A stretch of 38,766 nt of DNA from Archangium violaceum Cb vi76 (GTDB lineage Bacteria > Myxococcota > Myxococcia > Myxococcales > Myxococcaceae): NCBI RefSeq assembly GCF_000733295.1, contig NZ_JPMI01000130.1, positions 1-38,766 of the forward strand. Direction: 5' to 3'. The position numbers and the translations under genes were made by a program. Position 1 is the first letter of the stretch. The number at the start of each line of letters is the position of its first letter. The notes below the pieces were generated by a model. It did no database searches, had not been told where the DNA came from, and saw only the letters and a list, made by a program, of their open reading frames with translations. Positions 15,110-23,400 of this stretch are shown piece after piece.

Positions 15110-16825
15110 TTACCTGCCCGGCGCGCGCCGCAGCGGGAGGAACTCGGGCCGCCACATCTCCGCCTCGAGCAGGGCCTCCAGGTCCTCGGGCAGCTTGCGC
15201 GTGGCCACCTCCTCCTTCATCGCCTGCCGCATCACGGCGATGGCCACCTGACGGCTCGCCGCGCGCAACCGGTCCATGCGCGGGTACAGCGCGCCCTGCG
15301 CCAGCCGCGCCCCGTCCGTGTAGTCCGCCAGCGCCAGCGACGCCGCCGTCAGCATCCCGTCCGTCACCCGCTTCGCCCTCGACAGCAGCACGCCCAGCCC
15401 CAGTCCCGGGAAGATGAACGCGTTGTTGCCCTGGCCCACCGGGTGCGGCGCTCCGTCCCACTCCACGTCCTCGAAGGGGCTCCCCGTGGCCACCAGCGCC
15501 TTGCCCTGCGTCCACTTGTAGATGTCCGCCGGCACCGCCTCGCTGTTCGCCGTCGGGTTGCTCAGCGCGAACACCACCGGGTACGCCGTGTTCTCCGACA
15601 CCGCCTTCACCACGTCCTCGCCAAACGCCGCCCGCTGCCCGCTCAGCCCCAGCAGCACCGTCACCTTCGCCTCCCGCGCCGTCTCCAGCAGGCTGGGAAT
15701 CGAGCCCTGAAGCTTCCACCCCGCCACGCGCGAGGGCTCGTGCGCGAACTCCAGCTTGTACGGCTCCAGCCCCTTGCGGTCCTTCAGGATGAGGCCCTTG
15801 GAGTCGATCAGGTAGATGCGCTCGCGCGCCTGCTGCGTGCTCAGGCCCTCGCGCTCCATGCCGCGGACGATCTGCCGCGCCACGCCCACGCCACCGGCGC
15901 CCGCGCCGTGCACCAGGTACACCTGCTGGCCGAGCGTCGTCTGGCTGCGCCGCGTGGCCGACAGCAGGCCCGCCAGCACCACCGCGCCCGTGCCCTGGAT
16001 GTCGTCGTTGAGCGAGGGCAGCACGTCCCGGTAGCGCTCCAGCACGTCGAAGGCCTTCTGCTTGCTGAAGTCCTCCCACTGCACCAGCACGTTGGGGAAG
16101 CGCTTCTTGAGCGCCGTCACGAAGGCGTGGATGAAGTCGTCGTACTCCTTGCCCTCCATGCGCGGGCGCTTCACACCCAGGTAGAGCGGGTCATCCAACA
16201 GCTCCTTGCGGTGGGTGCCCACGTCCAGCTCCACCGGCAGCGTCACCGCCGGGTCGATTCCCGCCGCGGCCGTGTACAACGACAGCTTGCCGATGCAGAT
16301 GGCCAGGCCGCCGAAGCCCTGGTCTCCAATGCCCAGAATGCCCTCGTTGTCCGTGGCGACAATCAATTGCACGTCCGGAAAGGGCGTGTTCGCCAGCAGC
16401 GAGTCGATCTCCCCGATGTTCTCCGGGCTCACCACCAGCCCGCGCGGATAGCGGTAGATGCGGCTGAACTGCTCCACCGCCTGCGCCACCACGGGGGTGT
16501 AGATGATGGGCATCATCTCCTCGATGTGCCGGTTGAGCAGCGCGTAGAAGAGCACCTCGCTGCGGTCCTGCAGCGCGCGCAGGAAGACGTGCTTGTCCAG
16601 GTCCGAGCGGAAGGAGCGGAAGTTGGCGTAGGAGCGCTCAATCTGCTCGTCCAGCGAGGAGACGTGCGTGGGCAGCAGGCCCAGCAGACCGAACTCGCGC
16701 CGCTCCTCGAGGCTGAAGGAGGTGCCCTTGTTGAGCAGGGGCAGGCGGGTGAGCATCAGCCCGTCCAGGTGCGTCTCCAGGTAGGGGCGGCCGTTCGCGT
16801 CGAGCTTCTTCTCGTACTGTTTCAT
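15110..16825 (-). CDS. maeA: NAD-dependent malic enzyme (malate dehydrogenase, oxaloacetate-decarboxylating)
   Basis: A 571-residue malic enzyme of the large SfcA/MaeA type, converting L-malate to pyruvate and CO2 with reduction of NAD(P). It shows the general-acid Tyr in IIYTPVV (Tyr109), the Lys of the ICIGKLSLY motif (Lys180), the metal-binding acidic pair in QWEDFSK (Glu251, Asp252) with DDIQGTG (Asp274/275), and a Rossmann loop HGAGAGGVG at 306-314. The length is the usual one for the family. NAD preference is inferred from the SfcA-like type, not proved by sequence. ATG 16825 begins MKQYEKKLDANGRPYLET; no Shine-Dalgarno is evident. It is a single-gene unit convergent with the second tandem kinase (gap of 23 bases) and divergent from the spermidine-synthase-like gene. 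It probably serves gluconeogenic or anaplerotic flux from the TCA cycle. Confidence 0.93.
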   Translation of the reverse strand: MKQYEKKLDANGRPYLETHLDGLMLTRLPLLNKGTSFSLEERREFGLLGLLPTHVSSLDEQIERSYANFRSFRSDLDKHVFLRALQDRSEVLFYALLNRHIEEMMPIIYTPVVAQAVEQFSRIYRYPRGLVVSPENIGEIDSLLANTPFPDVQLIVATDNEGILGIGDQGFGGLAICIGKLSLYTAAAGIDPAVTLPVELDVGTHRKELLDDPLYLGVKRPRMEGKEYDDFIHAFVTALKKRFPNVLVQWEDFSKQKAFDVLERYRDVLPSLNDDIQGTGAVVLAGLLSATRRSQTTLGQQVYLVHGAGAGGVGVARQIVRGMEREGLSTQQARERIYLIDSKGLILKDRKGLEPYKLEFAHEPSRVAGWKLQGSIPSLLETAREAKVTVLLGLSGQRAAFGEDVVKAVSENTAYPVVFALSNPTANSEAVPADIYKWTQGKALVATGSPFEDVEWDGAPHPVGQGNNAFIFPGLGLGVLLSRAKRVTDGMLTAASLALADYTDGARLAQGALYPRMDRLRAASRQVAIAVMRQAMKEEVATRKLPEDLEALLEAEMWRPEFLPLRRAPGR

Positions 16826-17136
16826 GGGGGGAATTCGTGTCGTGAAAAGGGGGGCGATCCCTTAATGGCTCGCCCTCCGCCTCAACAAGGCCCCCCATCA
16901 GGCAGGCATAAGCGACGGTTCGTCCCTCCATGCGGCCCGTGTACGCCGCTCCGCGCCAACGCGTCGCGTCAACCGGACCCCACCTCACGGGTCGTCAAGG
17001 ATATTCCCGGGCGGAAGGGGGAGCTGGCGGCCCGCCTGGTGCGGGAGCGGCTTCACACGTGGAACTGGCCTCGGGAGGGGGGCGCTGGTTCAATCCGCGC
17101 CCCGGGTCTCCGTCCGCCGCGACTGGCAGAGGATCG
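16826..17136. other. 311-base divergent intergenic region
   Basis: This gap separates the divergent malic enzyme and spermidine-synthase-like genes. I see no RNA gene, clear operator or convincing coding segment. A stretch near 17010-17120 reads open on the plus strand (GELAARLVRERLHTWNWPR), but it has no start or homology that I recognise. Both promoters are presumably here, unassigned. Confidence 0.4.
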
Positions 17137-20100
17137 ATGAACGCACGTGTCTGGAAGATTGCCCCCCTGCTGTTCGGCTCGGGCTTCTGCTCCCTGGTGT
17201 ATCAGACGGCATGGCAGCGCGAGTTGCGCCTCATCTTCGGAGCCTCGACGGCGGCGTCGGCCGCGGTGCTGGCCATCTTCATGGGCGGGCTGGGCCTGGG
17301 CGGTGCGCTGTTGGGGGGGAGGGTGGATCGGGAGAAGCGCCCGCTGGGCTTCTACGCCAACCTGGAGCTGCTCATCGCCCTGAGCGCGGCGCTGACGCCC
17401 CTGCTGGTGTTGCTGGCGCGCGCCGTCTACACGGGCCTGGGTGGCTCGGTGTCCATGGGGCTGGGGCTCGGCTCGGTGGTGCGGCTGGTGCTCTCCGCGC
17501 TGGTGCTGGCGGTGCCCACGCTGCTGATGGGAGGCACGCTGCCGGCGGTGGCGCGCGCGGCCGAGACGGCGGAGGACGTGCGGCGCCGGGCGGTCGCGGT
17601 CCTCTACGGCGTCAACACGCTGGGCGCGGTGGCGGGCGCGGCGGCCTCCACCTTCCTCCTCTTCGAGGTGTTCGGCACGCGCAGTACCCTGTGGCTGGCG
17701 GCCCTCCTCAACGTGCTGGTGGCGCTGGTGGCCCGCACGGTGGACCGGAGCCTGCCGGAGCAGGAGGTGGCCGTGGCCCCCGCGCCTGGCGCCGCCGGGG
17801 AGTCCACGCCGGCCACCGCGCTGCCGCCGCGCCGCTTCGTGCTGGGCGCCGCGGCGCTGGTGGGCTTCGCCTTCTTCCTCATGGAGATGGTGTGGTACCG
17901 GATGCTGGGGCCGCTGCTGGGCGGCTCCACCTTCACCTTCGGCCTCATCCTGGTGGTGGCGCTGGCGGGCATCGGCCTGGGCGGCGCGGCGTACGCGGCG
18001 TGGGGCCAGCAGCGCCCGGCCACCCTGCGCGGTTTCGCGCTGACGTGCCTCCTGGAGGCGATGCTGCTCGCCGTGCCCCTGGCGCTGGGGGACCGGGTGG
18101 CGGTGCTCGCCTCCCTGGTGCGGCCGATGTCCGTCTTCGGCTTCGGCGGGCTGGTGCTGAGCTGGGCCGTCATCGCCGTGCTGGTGGTGCTGCCGGCCGC
18201 CTTCATCTCCGGAGTGCAGTTCCCCCTGCTGCTGGCGCTGCTGGGCCGCGGGGGTGATGACGTGGGCCGCCAGGTGGGCCAGGCGTATGCGTGGAACACG
18301 GTGGGCTCCATCGTGGGCTCGCTGGCGGGAGGCTTCGGCCTGCTGCCGCTGCTGTCCGCCCCGGGCGTGTGGCGGCTGGTGGGCGCGGTGCTGGTGGGCC
18401 TGGGGCTCGTCGCGGTGGTGCTGTCGCTGCGCCAGGAGCCGCCGTCGCCCGTGCGCCTGGTGCCGCCCCTGGCCACGGCCGTGCTGGCCACCCTGCTGCT
18501 CACCTCCGTGGGGCCCACCGCCGCCTGGCGCCACAGCTCCATCGGCGCCGGACGCGGCAGGTTCGAGGCCTCCGACATCAACGGCATGCGCGACTGGCTC
18601 TCCGACTCGCGCAGGTGGCTGACGTGGGAGACGGACGGCGTGGAGAGCAGCGTGGGCGTGCAGGGCGGCTACGGCCTGTCCTTCATCGTCAACGGCAAGT
18701 CGGACGGCAACAGCATCGGCGACTCGGGCACCCAGGTGATGGGCGGCCTCATCGGCGCGCTGGCCCACCCCCACCCCCGCCGCTCGCTGGTGGTGGGCCT
18801 GGGCACCGGCAGCACCGCCGGCTGGCTCGGCGCCGTGCCGGAGATGGAGCGCGTGGACGCGGTGGAGATCGAACCCGCCATCCTCCACTTCGCGCGCATG
18901 TGCGAGTCCGTCAACGAGCGGGTGCTCGACAACCCCAAGGTGAAGGTGCACCTGGACGACGCCCGCGAGGTGTTGCTGGCCTCCAAGGAGTCCTACGACA
19001 TCATCTTCTCCGAGCCCTCCAATCCCTACCGGGCCGGCATCTCCAGCCTCTTCTCGCGCGAGTTCTACCAGGCGGTGAAGAAGCGGCTGGCGCCCGGGGG
19101 CATCTTCCTGCAGTGGCTGCAGACGTACGAGGTGGACTCGCGCACGGTGCGCAGCGTCTACGCCACGCTCGGCAGCGAGTTCGGCTCGGTGGAGACGTGG
19201 CGCACGCAGGGAGGAGACCTCATCCTCATGGCCACGGAGCTGCCGCTGCGGCACGACCTGGAGCGGATGCGGGCGCGCGTGTCGCAGGAGCCCTACCGCC
19301 GGGCCCTGCCCTGGGTGTGGGGGACGAACGAGCTGGAGGGCGTGCTGTCGCACTTCATCGCCGGGCCCGCGGTGTCCCGGGCGCTGGCCGAGGGCCAGGA
19401 GGCCCTCATCAACACGGATGACCTCTCGTACGTGGAGTTCGCCTTCGCCCGCAGCGTGGGGCGCAAGGAGACGGGCTTCTCCCAGATGGATCTGCGGCGG
19501 GCGGCCTGGGAGCACCAGGCGGAGCGGCCCGAGGTGGCGGGTGGCACGGCGGACTGGCAGCGGGTGGAGGAGCTGCGGGTGATGGCGGGTGATCCGCCCC
19601 TCGTCCATGTGCGCTCCGGCCTGGACGAGGCCGCGCTCTCCCGGCGCCATGCCTTCCACGAGGCGATCAAGGCCAACGACGTCAAACGGGCGCTGAGCCT
19701 GTGGCGCGAGGCCGGGCGGCAGCCCCGGGGCCCCTCGGAGCTCACCAGCCTGGGCTCGATGCTGGCGTTCCTGGGGGACGAGGCGGGACTCCTGCCGCTC
19801 CTCGAGCCGCTGCGCGGCATGAATCCCTTCGATGCCGAGGCGCTGCTGGCGCGGTTGCGCCTCAAGCAGGGGCGCCTGCCCGAGGCGGCGGAGTCGCTCG
19901 AGCGGGCCTTCGCCGTGCTGCGCCAGTCTCCCTGGCACAACCGCACCCTCTTCAAGGACGCGCTGACGGTGGGCATGGAGCTCGCCGAGAAGGACGCGGC
20001 CCTGGGCCTGCGGATGTGGACCGCGCTGGAGAAGCCCTTCATCAACAACGTCGGGGAGGGCATGCGCGTGAGCGCCCGGCTGATGCTCGGCTTCCAGCTC

Positions 20101-20352
20101 GAGTCCGGGAAGCGGTGTGCCGAGGCGCTCGCGGCCTTCGAGCCCCACGTCCCCTGGAACAAGAAGTTCCTCGAGGATCGCACCCGCTGCTACGTGAGCA
20201 CCCACCACCCGCTGCAGGACCAGGCGCTGGAGGACTACCTGGAGTTCATGCGCTCCGAGCCGCCGCCGCTCTGGGAGAACGGGCCGGGCGCCGCTCCGGA
20301 CGGGGTGCCCGCGCGGGACGCGCCTCCGGTGTCGGACGTGGGCTCGCCGTAG
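17137..20352 (+). CDS. Polytopic membrane protein fused to a spermidine-synthase-like domain and a C-terminal helical repeat region
   Basis: A 1071-residue three-part protein. Residues 1-465 form about a dozen hydrophobic helices of a transporter-like (fused MFS/spermidine synthase) membrane domain with Gly-rich turns such as GGLGLGGALLGG. Residues about 500-765 are a SpeE-like Rossmann methyltransferase fold: IVNGKSDGNS, then VVGLGTGSTAGWL (SAM/dcSAM-binding loop), DAVEIEPAIL (acidic ribose-binding strand), VHLDDAREVL, and IIFSEPSNPYRAGISSLFS. Residues 780-1050 are mostly amphipathic helices resembling TPR repeats. ATG 17137 has AGAGGA upstream. Fused versions occur in many bacteria and few have proven aminopropyltransferase activity, so polyamine synthesis is uncertain. 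It is monocistronic, with a strong terminator 170 bases downstream. Confidence 0.88.
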   Translation: MNARVWKIAPLLFGSGFCSLVYQTAWQRELRLIFGASTAASAAVLAIFMGGLGLGGALLGGRVDREKRPLGFYANLELLIALSAALTPLLVLLARAVYTGLGGSVSMGLGLGSVVRLVLSALVLAVPTLLMGGTLPAVARAAETAEDVRRRAVAVLYGVNTLGAVAGAAASTFLLFEVFGTRSTLWLAALLNVLVALVARTVDRSLPEQEVAVAPAPGAAGESTPATALPPRRFVLGAAALVGFAFFLMEMVWYRMLGPLLGGSTFTFGLILVVALAGIGLGGAAYAAWGQQRPATLRGFALTCLLEAMLLAVPLALGDRVAVLASLVRPMSVFGFGGLVLSWAVIAVLVVLPAAFISGVQFPLLLALLGRGGDDVGRQVGQAYAWNTVGSIVGSLAGGFGLLPLLSAPGVWRLVGAVLVGLGLVAVVLSLRQEPPSPVRLVPPLATAVLATLLLTSVGPTAAWRHSSIGAGRGRFEASDINGMRDWLSDSRRWLTWETDGVESSVGVQGGYGLSFIVNGKSDGNSIGDSGTQVMGGLIGALAHPHPRRSLVVGLGTGSTAGWLGAVPEMERVDAVEIEPAILHFARMCESVNERVLDNPKVKVHLDDAREVLLASKESYDIIFSEPSNPYRAGISSLFSREFYQAVKKRLAPGGIFLQWLQTYEVDSRTVRSVYATLGSEFGSVETWRTQGGDLILMATELPLRHDLERMRARVSQEPYRRALPWVWGTNELEGVLSHFIAGPAVSRALAEGQEALINTDDLSYVEFAFARSVGRKETGFSQMDLRRAAWEHQAERPEVAGGTADWQRVEELRVMAGDPPLVHVRSGLDEAALSRRHAFHEAIKANDVKRALSLWREAGRQPRGPSELTSLGSMLAFLGDEAGLLPLLEPLRGMNPFDAEALLARLRLKQGRLPEAAESLERAFAVLRQSPWHNRTLFKDALTVGMELAEKDAALGLRMWTALEKPFINNVGEGMRVSARLMLGFQLESGKRCAEALAAFEPHVPWNKKFLEDRTRCYVSTHHPLQDQALEDYLEFMRSEPPPLWENGPGAAPDGVPARDAPPVSDVGSP

Positions 20353-20523
20353 GCAGGCCACTCCCCGAGCCAGCCGCCTACCACCGAGAGCCCGCGAACC
20401 CTCACCGCACCGCCCGCCCCACCAGGCCCAATGCGCTTGCGGTTGGGGGCACCAAAGCAACCGAGGCCGCGTTGTCCTGCCCGCGCGAGCGGGGTCCACC
20501 GCCTGAACGCACTGCGACGACAG

Positions 20524-20565
20524 CCCCGGCTCCGAGGTCTCCTCGGGCCGGGGTGCTTCTTTCTC
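20524..20565 (+). terminator. Strong intrinsic terminator
   Basis: A long stem is formed by CCCCGGC (20524-20530) with GCCGGGG (20547-20553) and CCGAGG (20532-20537) with CCTCGG (20541-20546), with a TCT loop and one bulged T. It is followed on the plus strand by TGCTTCTTTCTC. This is the best intrinsic terminator in the window. It lies 170 bases after the spermidine-synthase-like gene, so it may end that message or a short RNA between. On the minus strand it follows the DUF5953 stop but has no T-run. Confidence 0.7.
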
Positions 20566-21322
20566 AGGCCTCCGAGCGCCCACCAATCTCCGGGAAGCGC
20601 GCATAGGCTCGCTTGAGGGCCTCGAGGTGCTCGGGCTTGTCCAAGTCGAGCGGCGCCGCGGTGAGACTCACCAGCCATCCCCCCGACGCCGTGCGCCTGG
20701 CGCGCGACAGCAGCTCCGCGTCGCGCGAGGGGTCCGGGAAGCCGATGGCCTCCGCAGCCGCAGCCGACCAATAGTTGATCCACCCAAGGTACTGGGGAAC
20801 CCTGGGCGAGCGGATGTTCCACGGGAGCTTGAGCATCGGCAGTCCGTGAGGAGGTCGTTCTGCCCCCCCCGACTTCGGACCCGTCTGCTCCGCGATGACC
20901 AACCTCACGGGACCGGGCGCCACGACGCCCCACCGGGCGCGCACGCCCTCAGCGACGTTCTCCAGCATGTCCACGGCCGCAGCGACAACGGGCTCGTCCT
21001 GGGGGAGCGTCGCGTGAACCGTCAGCAGCGGCTCACCCCCCGGACTCGAAATTGCGCTCCCACGTCGGCCTCCCATCGTCACCGGGTAGCTCTCGTCGCC
21101 ATTGCACAGCAAGCCAAACTTGCCACTCGCGGCCGCTTTAGCCAGCCACGCCGCGCGTTGCGGAAGCGCGACGGGCCGCCCCGAGTCCGAGAGCCGCCAC
21201 GCCAAGCGCAACCCGGGCACTGCTCGTTCCATCCCTTCAACGGCCGCGAGCGGGCGCCCGTCGTCAACGGTGAGTGCTGGCGCGTAAACGTGAAGATACA
21301 ACTCTGCTCGGCCGGTCATCAT
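20564..21322 (-). CDS. Module B partner: DUF5953 protein, candidate immunity protein
   Basis: A 252-residue cytoplasmic protein of the myxobacterial DUF5953 family, recognised by LYLHVYAPAL, DGRPLAAVEGMERAVPGLRL, LLCNGDESYPVT, YLGWINYWSAAAAEAIGFPD and the C-terminal FPEIGGRSEA. Members regularly sit next to DUF6310 lipoproteins. Start ATG 21322 is preferred over GTG 21328 because it overlaps the upstream gene's stop as ATGA, the same arrangement seen in the two other modules. No signal peptide, membrane segment or catalytic motif is seen. An immunity role against the DUF6310 nuclease is inferred from coupling and location. Relationship to other immunity families is unknown. Confidence 0.88.
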   Translation of the reverse strand: MMTGRAELYLHVYAPALTVDDGRPLAAVEGMERAVPGLRLAWRLSDSGRPVALPQRAAWLAKAAASGKFGLLCNGDESYPVTMGGRRGSAISSPGGEPLLTVHATLPQDEPVVAAAVDMLENVAEGVRARWGVVAPGPVRLVIAEQTGPKSGGAERPPHGLPMLKLPWNIRSPRVPQYLGWINYWSAAAAEAIGFPDPSRDAELLSRARRTASGGWLVSLTAAPLDLDKPEHLEALKRAYARFPEIGGRSEA

Positions 21323-22446
21323 TTGCACTCTGTCACGACGATATCGAAGCTGCGGTCTTCTTTCAGAAGCGCGGCCTTGTGGGCCTCGCTGATCACCCCA
21401 ACCTTGAAGGCATAGCCACAGGCCACCGCGATGTCCCGGAACTCGGTGAGCTCTTCAATCTCCCTCTCGACCGTAATCTTCCTCAAGAAGTCGTTGTACC
21501 CGTCGAAGTACTCGACCTTGATTTCCCACAGCATCCGCACGCCCACCTGAAGCGCGTCGAAGTGCTTGCCATCTACCTTTGCATCCATCCCGGGCCAGCG
21601 GTTGGGCGGATACCAGTCGGCGCACGTGTCATGCGCCTTGTTGCCGCCCTTATGCGGCACCGGAAGGGCCTCGCACTTGCGCTCGCGTTCCCTGTCGGTG
21701 GGCTCGGGGGCCGGCCCTGGCGGCCACTCCTCGCCGGTGGGCTTGGGCTTGGGGCGCCGTTTCTTCTGGACCTCCGGCGGAGCGGGCTTCGTCTCCGTCG
21801 CCGGCCGCGCTTCCGGCACGGGCCGTGTCTCTGGCACTGGACGTGTCTCCGGCACGGGCAGCGTCGGCGGCGGCCGCACCTGGGGACGGCCCCGCTTCTC
21901 GTACGCCTCCAGCGCCTCTGAAATGGCAAAACCCACCGCCACCACTCCCACGACAATCACCGCGCCCACGAGCAGCTCGGGCCCCGCGAGGACACAGAGC
22001 CCGATGCCCAGGGCGCCGGCGCCGGCGGAGGCGACCGAGCACCGCCCCGAGGTGTCCCTGAACCGCACCCGCTCGTGGTCGAGCGCGTAGTAGCACTGCT
22101 CCACCAGGCCGGCCCATGGCTGGCCCGCCGCTTCGACGACGCACCGGCCCCCGTCCGTCCACGGCAGCTTCGCCGCGCGCCGGAGGTTGGCGACCACCAG
22201 GTCCTCGCCGGAAGCGTCCGGCTCCGCCGCGGCGCCCCCCTGGGGACTGACCCCACGCCGCCAGCGGCTCTTGCCGGTGAGCGTCCCGCCCATGGGGTAG
22301 CCCGTCGCGCAAGCGGCCTGCAGCGCGAGAACCACCAGCACCAACGCACGCGAGCCAGGCCACGGCCTACCCCGCGAGCGCCGTCGGGCCTCGAGCTGCG
22401 TTCCGCCGCCCTCGCCCACCGCAGGACTCGAGTGCTTCTTCACCAT
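21319..22446 (-). CDS. Module B: DUF6310 lipoprotein with PD-(D/E)XK-like C-terminal domain
   Basis: A 375-residue protein. A long basic n-region (1-33) precedes ALVLVVLALQAAC, a lipobox with Cys46. A second hydrophobic stretch (about 143-176) could cross a membrane. Residues 196-255 are a Pro-rich spacer with repeated PETRP units. The C-terminal DUF6310 domain (258-375) contains KHFDALQ...LWEIKVEYFDG, fitting a PD-(D/E)XK nuclease core with Asp297, Glu308 and Lys310. ATG 22446 is chosen for the GGGGGAGG about 10 bases upstream; an in-frame ATG at 22470 adds 8 residues. Membership in DUF6310 is recalled from annotations; nuclease assignment is from the motif. The gene starts about 40 bases from a truncated insertion sequence, so its native promoter has probably been replaced. 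Confidence 0.85.
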   Translation of the reverse strand: MVKKHSSPAVGEGGGTQLEARRRSRGRPWPGSRALVLVVLALQAACATGYPMGGTLTGKSRWRRGVSPQGGAAAEPDASGEDLVVANLRRAAKLPWTDGGRCVVEAAGQPWAGLVEQCYYALDHERVRFRDTSGRCSVASAGAGALGIGLCVLAGPELLVGAVIVVGVVAVGFAISEALEAYEKRGRPQVRPPPTLPVPETRPVPETRPVPEARPATETKPAPPEVQKKRRPKPKPTGEEWPPGPAPEPTDRERERKCEALPVPHKGGNKAHDTCADWYPPNRWPGMDAKVDGKHFDALQVGVRMLWEIKVEYFDGYNDFLRKITVEREIEELTEFRDIAVACGYAFKVGVISEAHKAALLKEDRSFDIVVTECK

Positions 22447-22487
22447 GGCGCTGGCCTCCCCCAAGAGCATCAGCCCTGAAGGATAGG

Positions 22488-23321
22488 ATGCGGGACGGCC
22501 AACAGCAGTTGGGCGTGTCTCGCTCAGGCTACTACGCCTGGAAGCAGCGCCCGGAGTCCGAGCGGGACAAGGCGGACCGCGCCCTGGCCGAAGAGGTGGC
22601 GACAGTGCACCAGGAGAGCCGCGGCAGGTACGGCAGCCCGCGCGTGCATGCCGAGCTGCGCGCCCGGGGCCGCCGGGTGAGTCGCAAGCGCGTGGCCCGC
22701 CTCATGGGCCAACGGGGCCTGGCTGCTCGCGGGAAGCGTCGCTTCGTGCGGACGACTGATTCACGCCACGCGCAGCCCGTAGCCCCCAACATCCTCGAGC
22801 GCGACTTCTCCCCCGGTCAGCCCAACAGCTCCTGGGCCACGGACATTACCTACGTCTGGACGTGACAGGGCTGGTTGTACCTGGCAGTCGTCATGGACCT
22901 CTTCTCGCGCATGATTGTCGGCTGGTCGATGAGCGAGAACATCGACCGGCACCTGGTGCTCAACGCTCTGGATATGGCCCTCGAGGGCCGACAACCAGCG
23001 CGAGGACTGTTGCACCACTCGGACCGGGGCAGTCAGTACGCCAGCGAGGACTACCAGAAGGCGCTGGCCGCTCGCGGGATTCAATGCAGCATGTCTCGCA
23101 AGGGCAACTGCTGGGACAACGCCGTGGCCGAGAGCTTCTTCAGCAGCCTGAAGACGGAACTCGTCCACGACGCCGACTTCGCCACCCACGCGCAGGCCCG
23201 CACGGCGCTCTTCGAGTACATCGAGGTCTTCTACAACCGCCAGCGTCGGCACTCTTCGCTGGGCTACGTCAGTCCAGCGGATTTTGAGCTTGCTGCCTTA
23301 CCGCAGAAGTCGGCATCTTGA
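22488..23321 (+). pseudogene. IS3-family transposase (OrfB, DDE), broken
   Basis: A degenerate OrfB of the IS3 family. The first part (LGVSRSGYYAWKQRPESER, then RYGSPRVHAELR and WATDITYVWT) ends at an in-frame TGA, 22863-22865. The rest continues in the same frame ([59 protein letters not shown]) to a stop at 23319-23321. The three catalytic acids (TDIT, SDRG, AES) are all retained, so a single base change in the stop codon would restore it. Before LGVSRSGYYAW the usual OrfB start and all of OrfA are missing; the segment from 22488 is non-homologous. It is therefore both 5' truncated and interrupted, and should not transpose. Confidence 0.9.
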
Positions 23322-23352
23322 CCCTACTGTCCACGTAATCGGGGCAAGTCCA
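22500..23352 (+). mobile_element. Truncated IS3-family insertion sequence
   Basis: The element includes the broken transposase and ends at a right terminus reading CGGGGCAAGTCCA at 23340-23352, which resembles IS3-family right ends (reverse complement TGGACTTGCCCC). A matching left end was not found before 22500; that side meets the 5' region of the DUF6310 gene. The left boundary is approximate. Confidence 0.75.
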
Positions 23353-23400
23353 CCGGCAAAGCCTCAACTTTATGACACAGTAGTACTAGGGTGCCGCCCC

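Noticed and set aside
11982-16079. A 1365-residue minus-strand open frame
   Set aside because: It is antisense to the tandem kinase genes and part of malic enzyme, with no recognisable domain.
12485-17140. A 1551-residue open frame on the plus strand across the second tandem kinase and malic enzyme
   Set aside because: Composition is extremely Gly/Ala/Arg/Pro-rich with no domain sense, and the true genes cover the region in other frames; it reflects the scarcity of stop codons in very GC-rich DNA.
21780-21870. Tandem PETRP-type repeats as a possible CRISPR or other repeat array
   Set aside because: They lie inside the DUF6310 coding sequence, are short, in frame, and encode a Pro-rich spacer.
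22863-22865. TGA inside the transposase as a recoding site (selenocysteine or read-through)
   Set aside because: The element is also truncated at its 5' end, no known IS3 transposase uses recoding at this site, and a simple nonsense mutation explains it.
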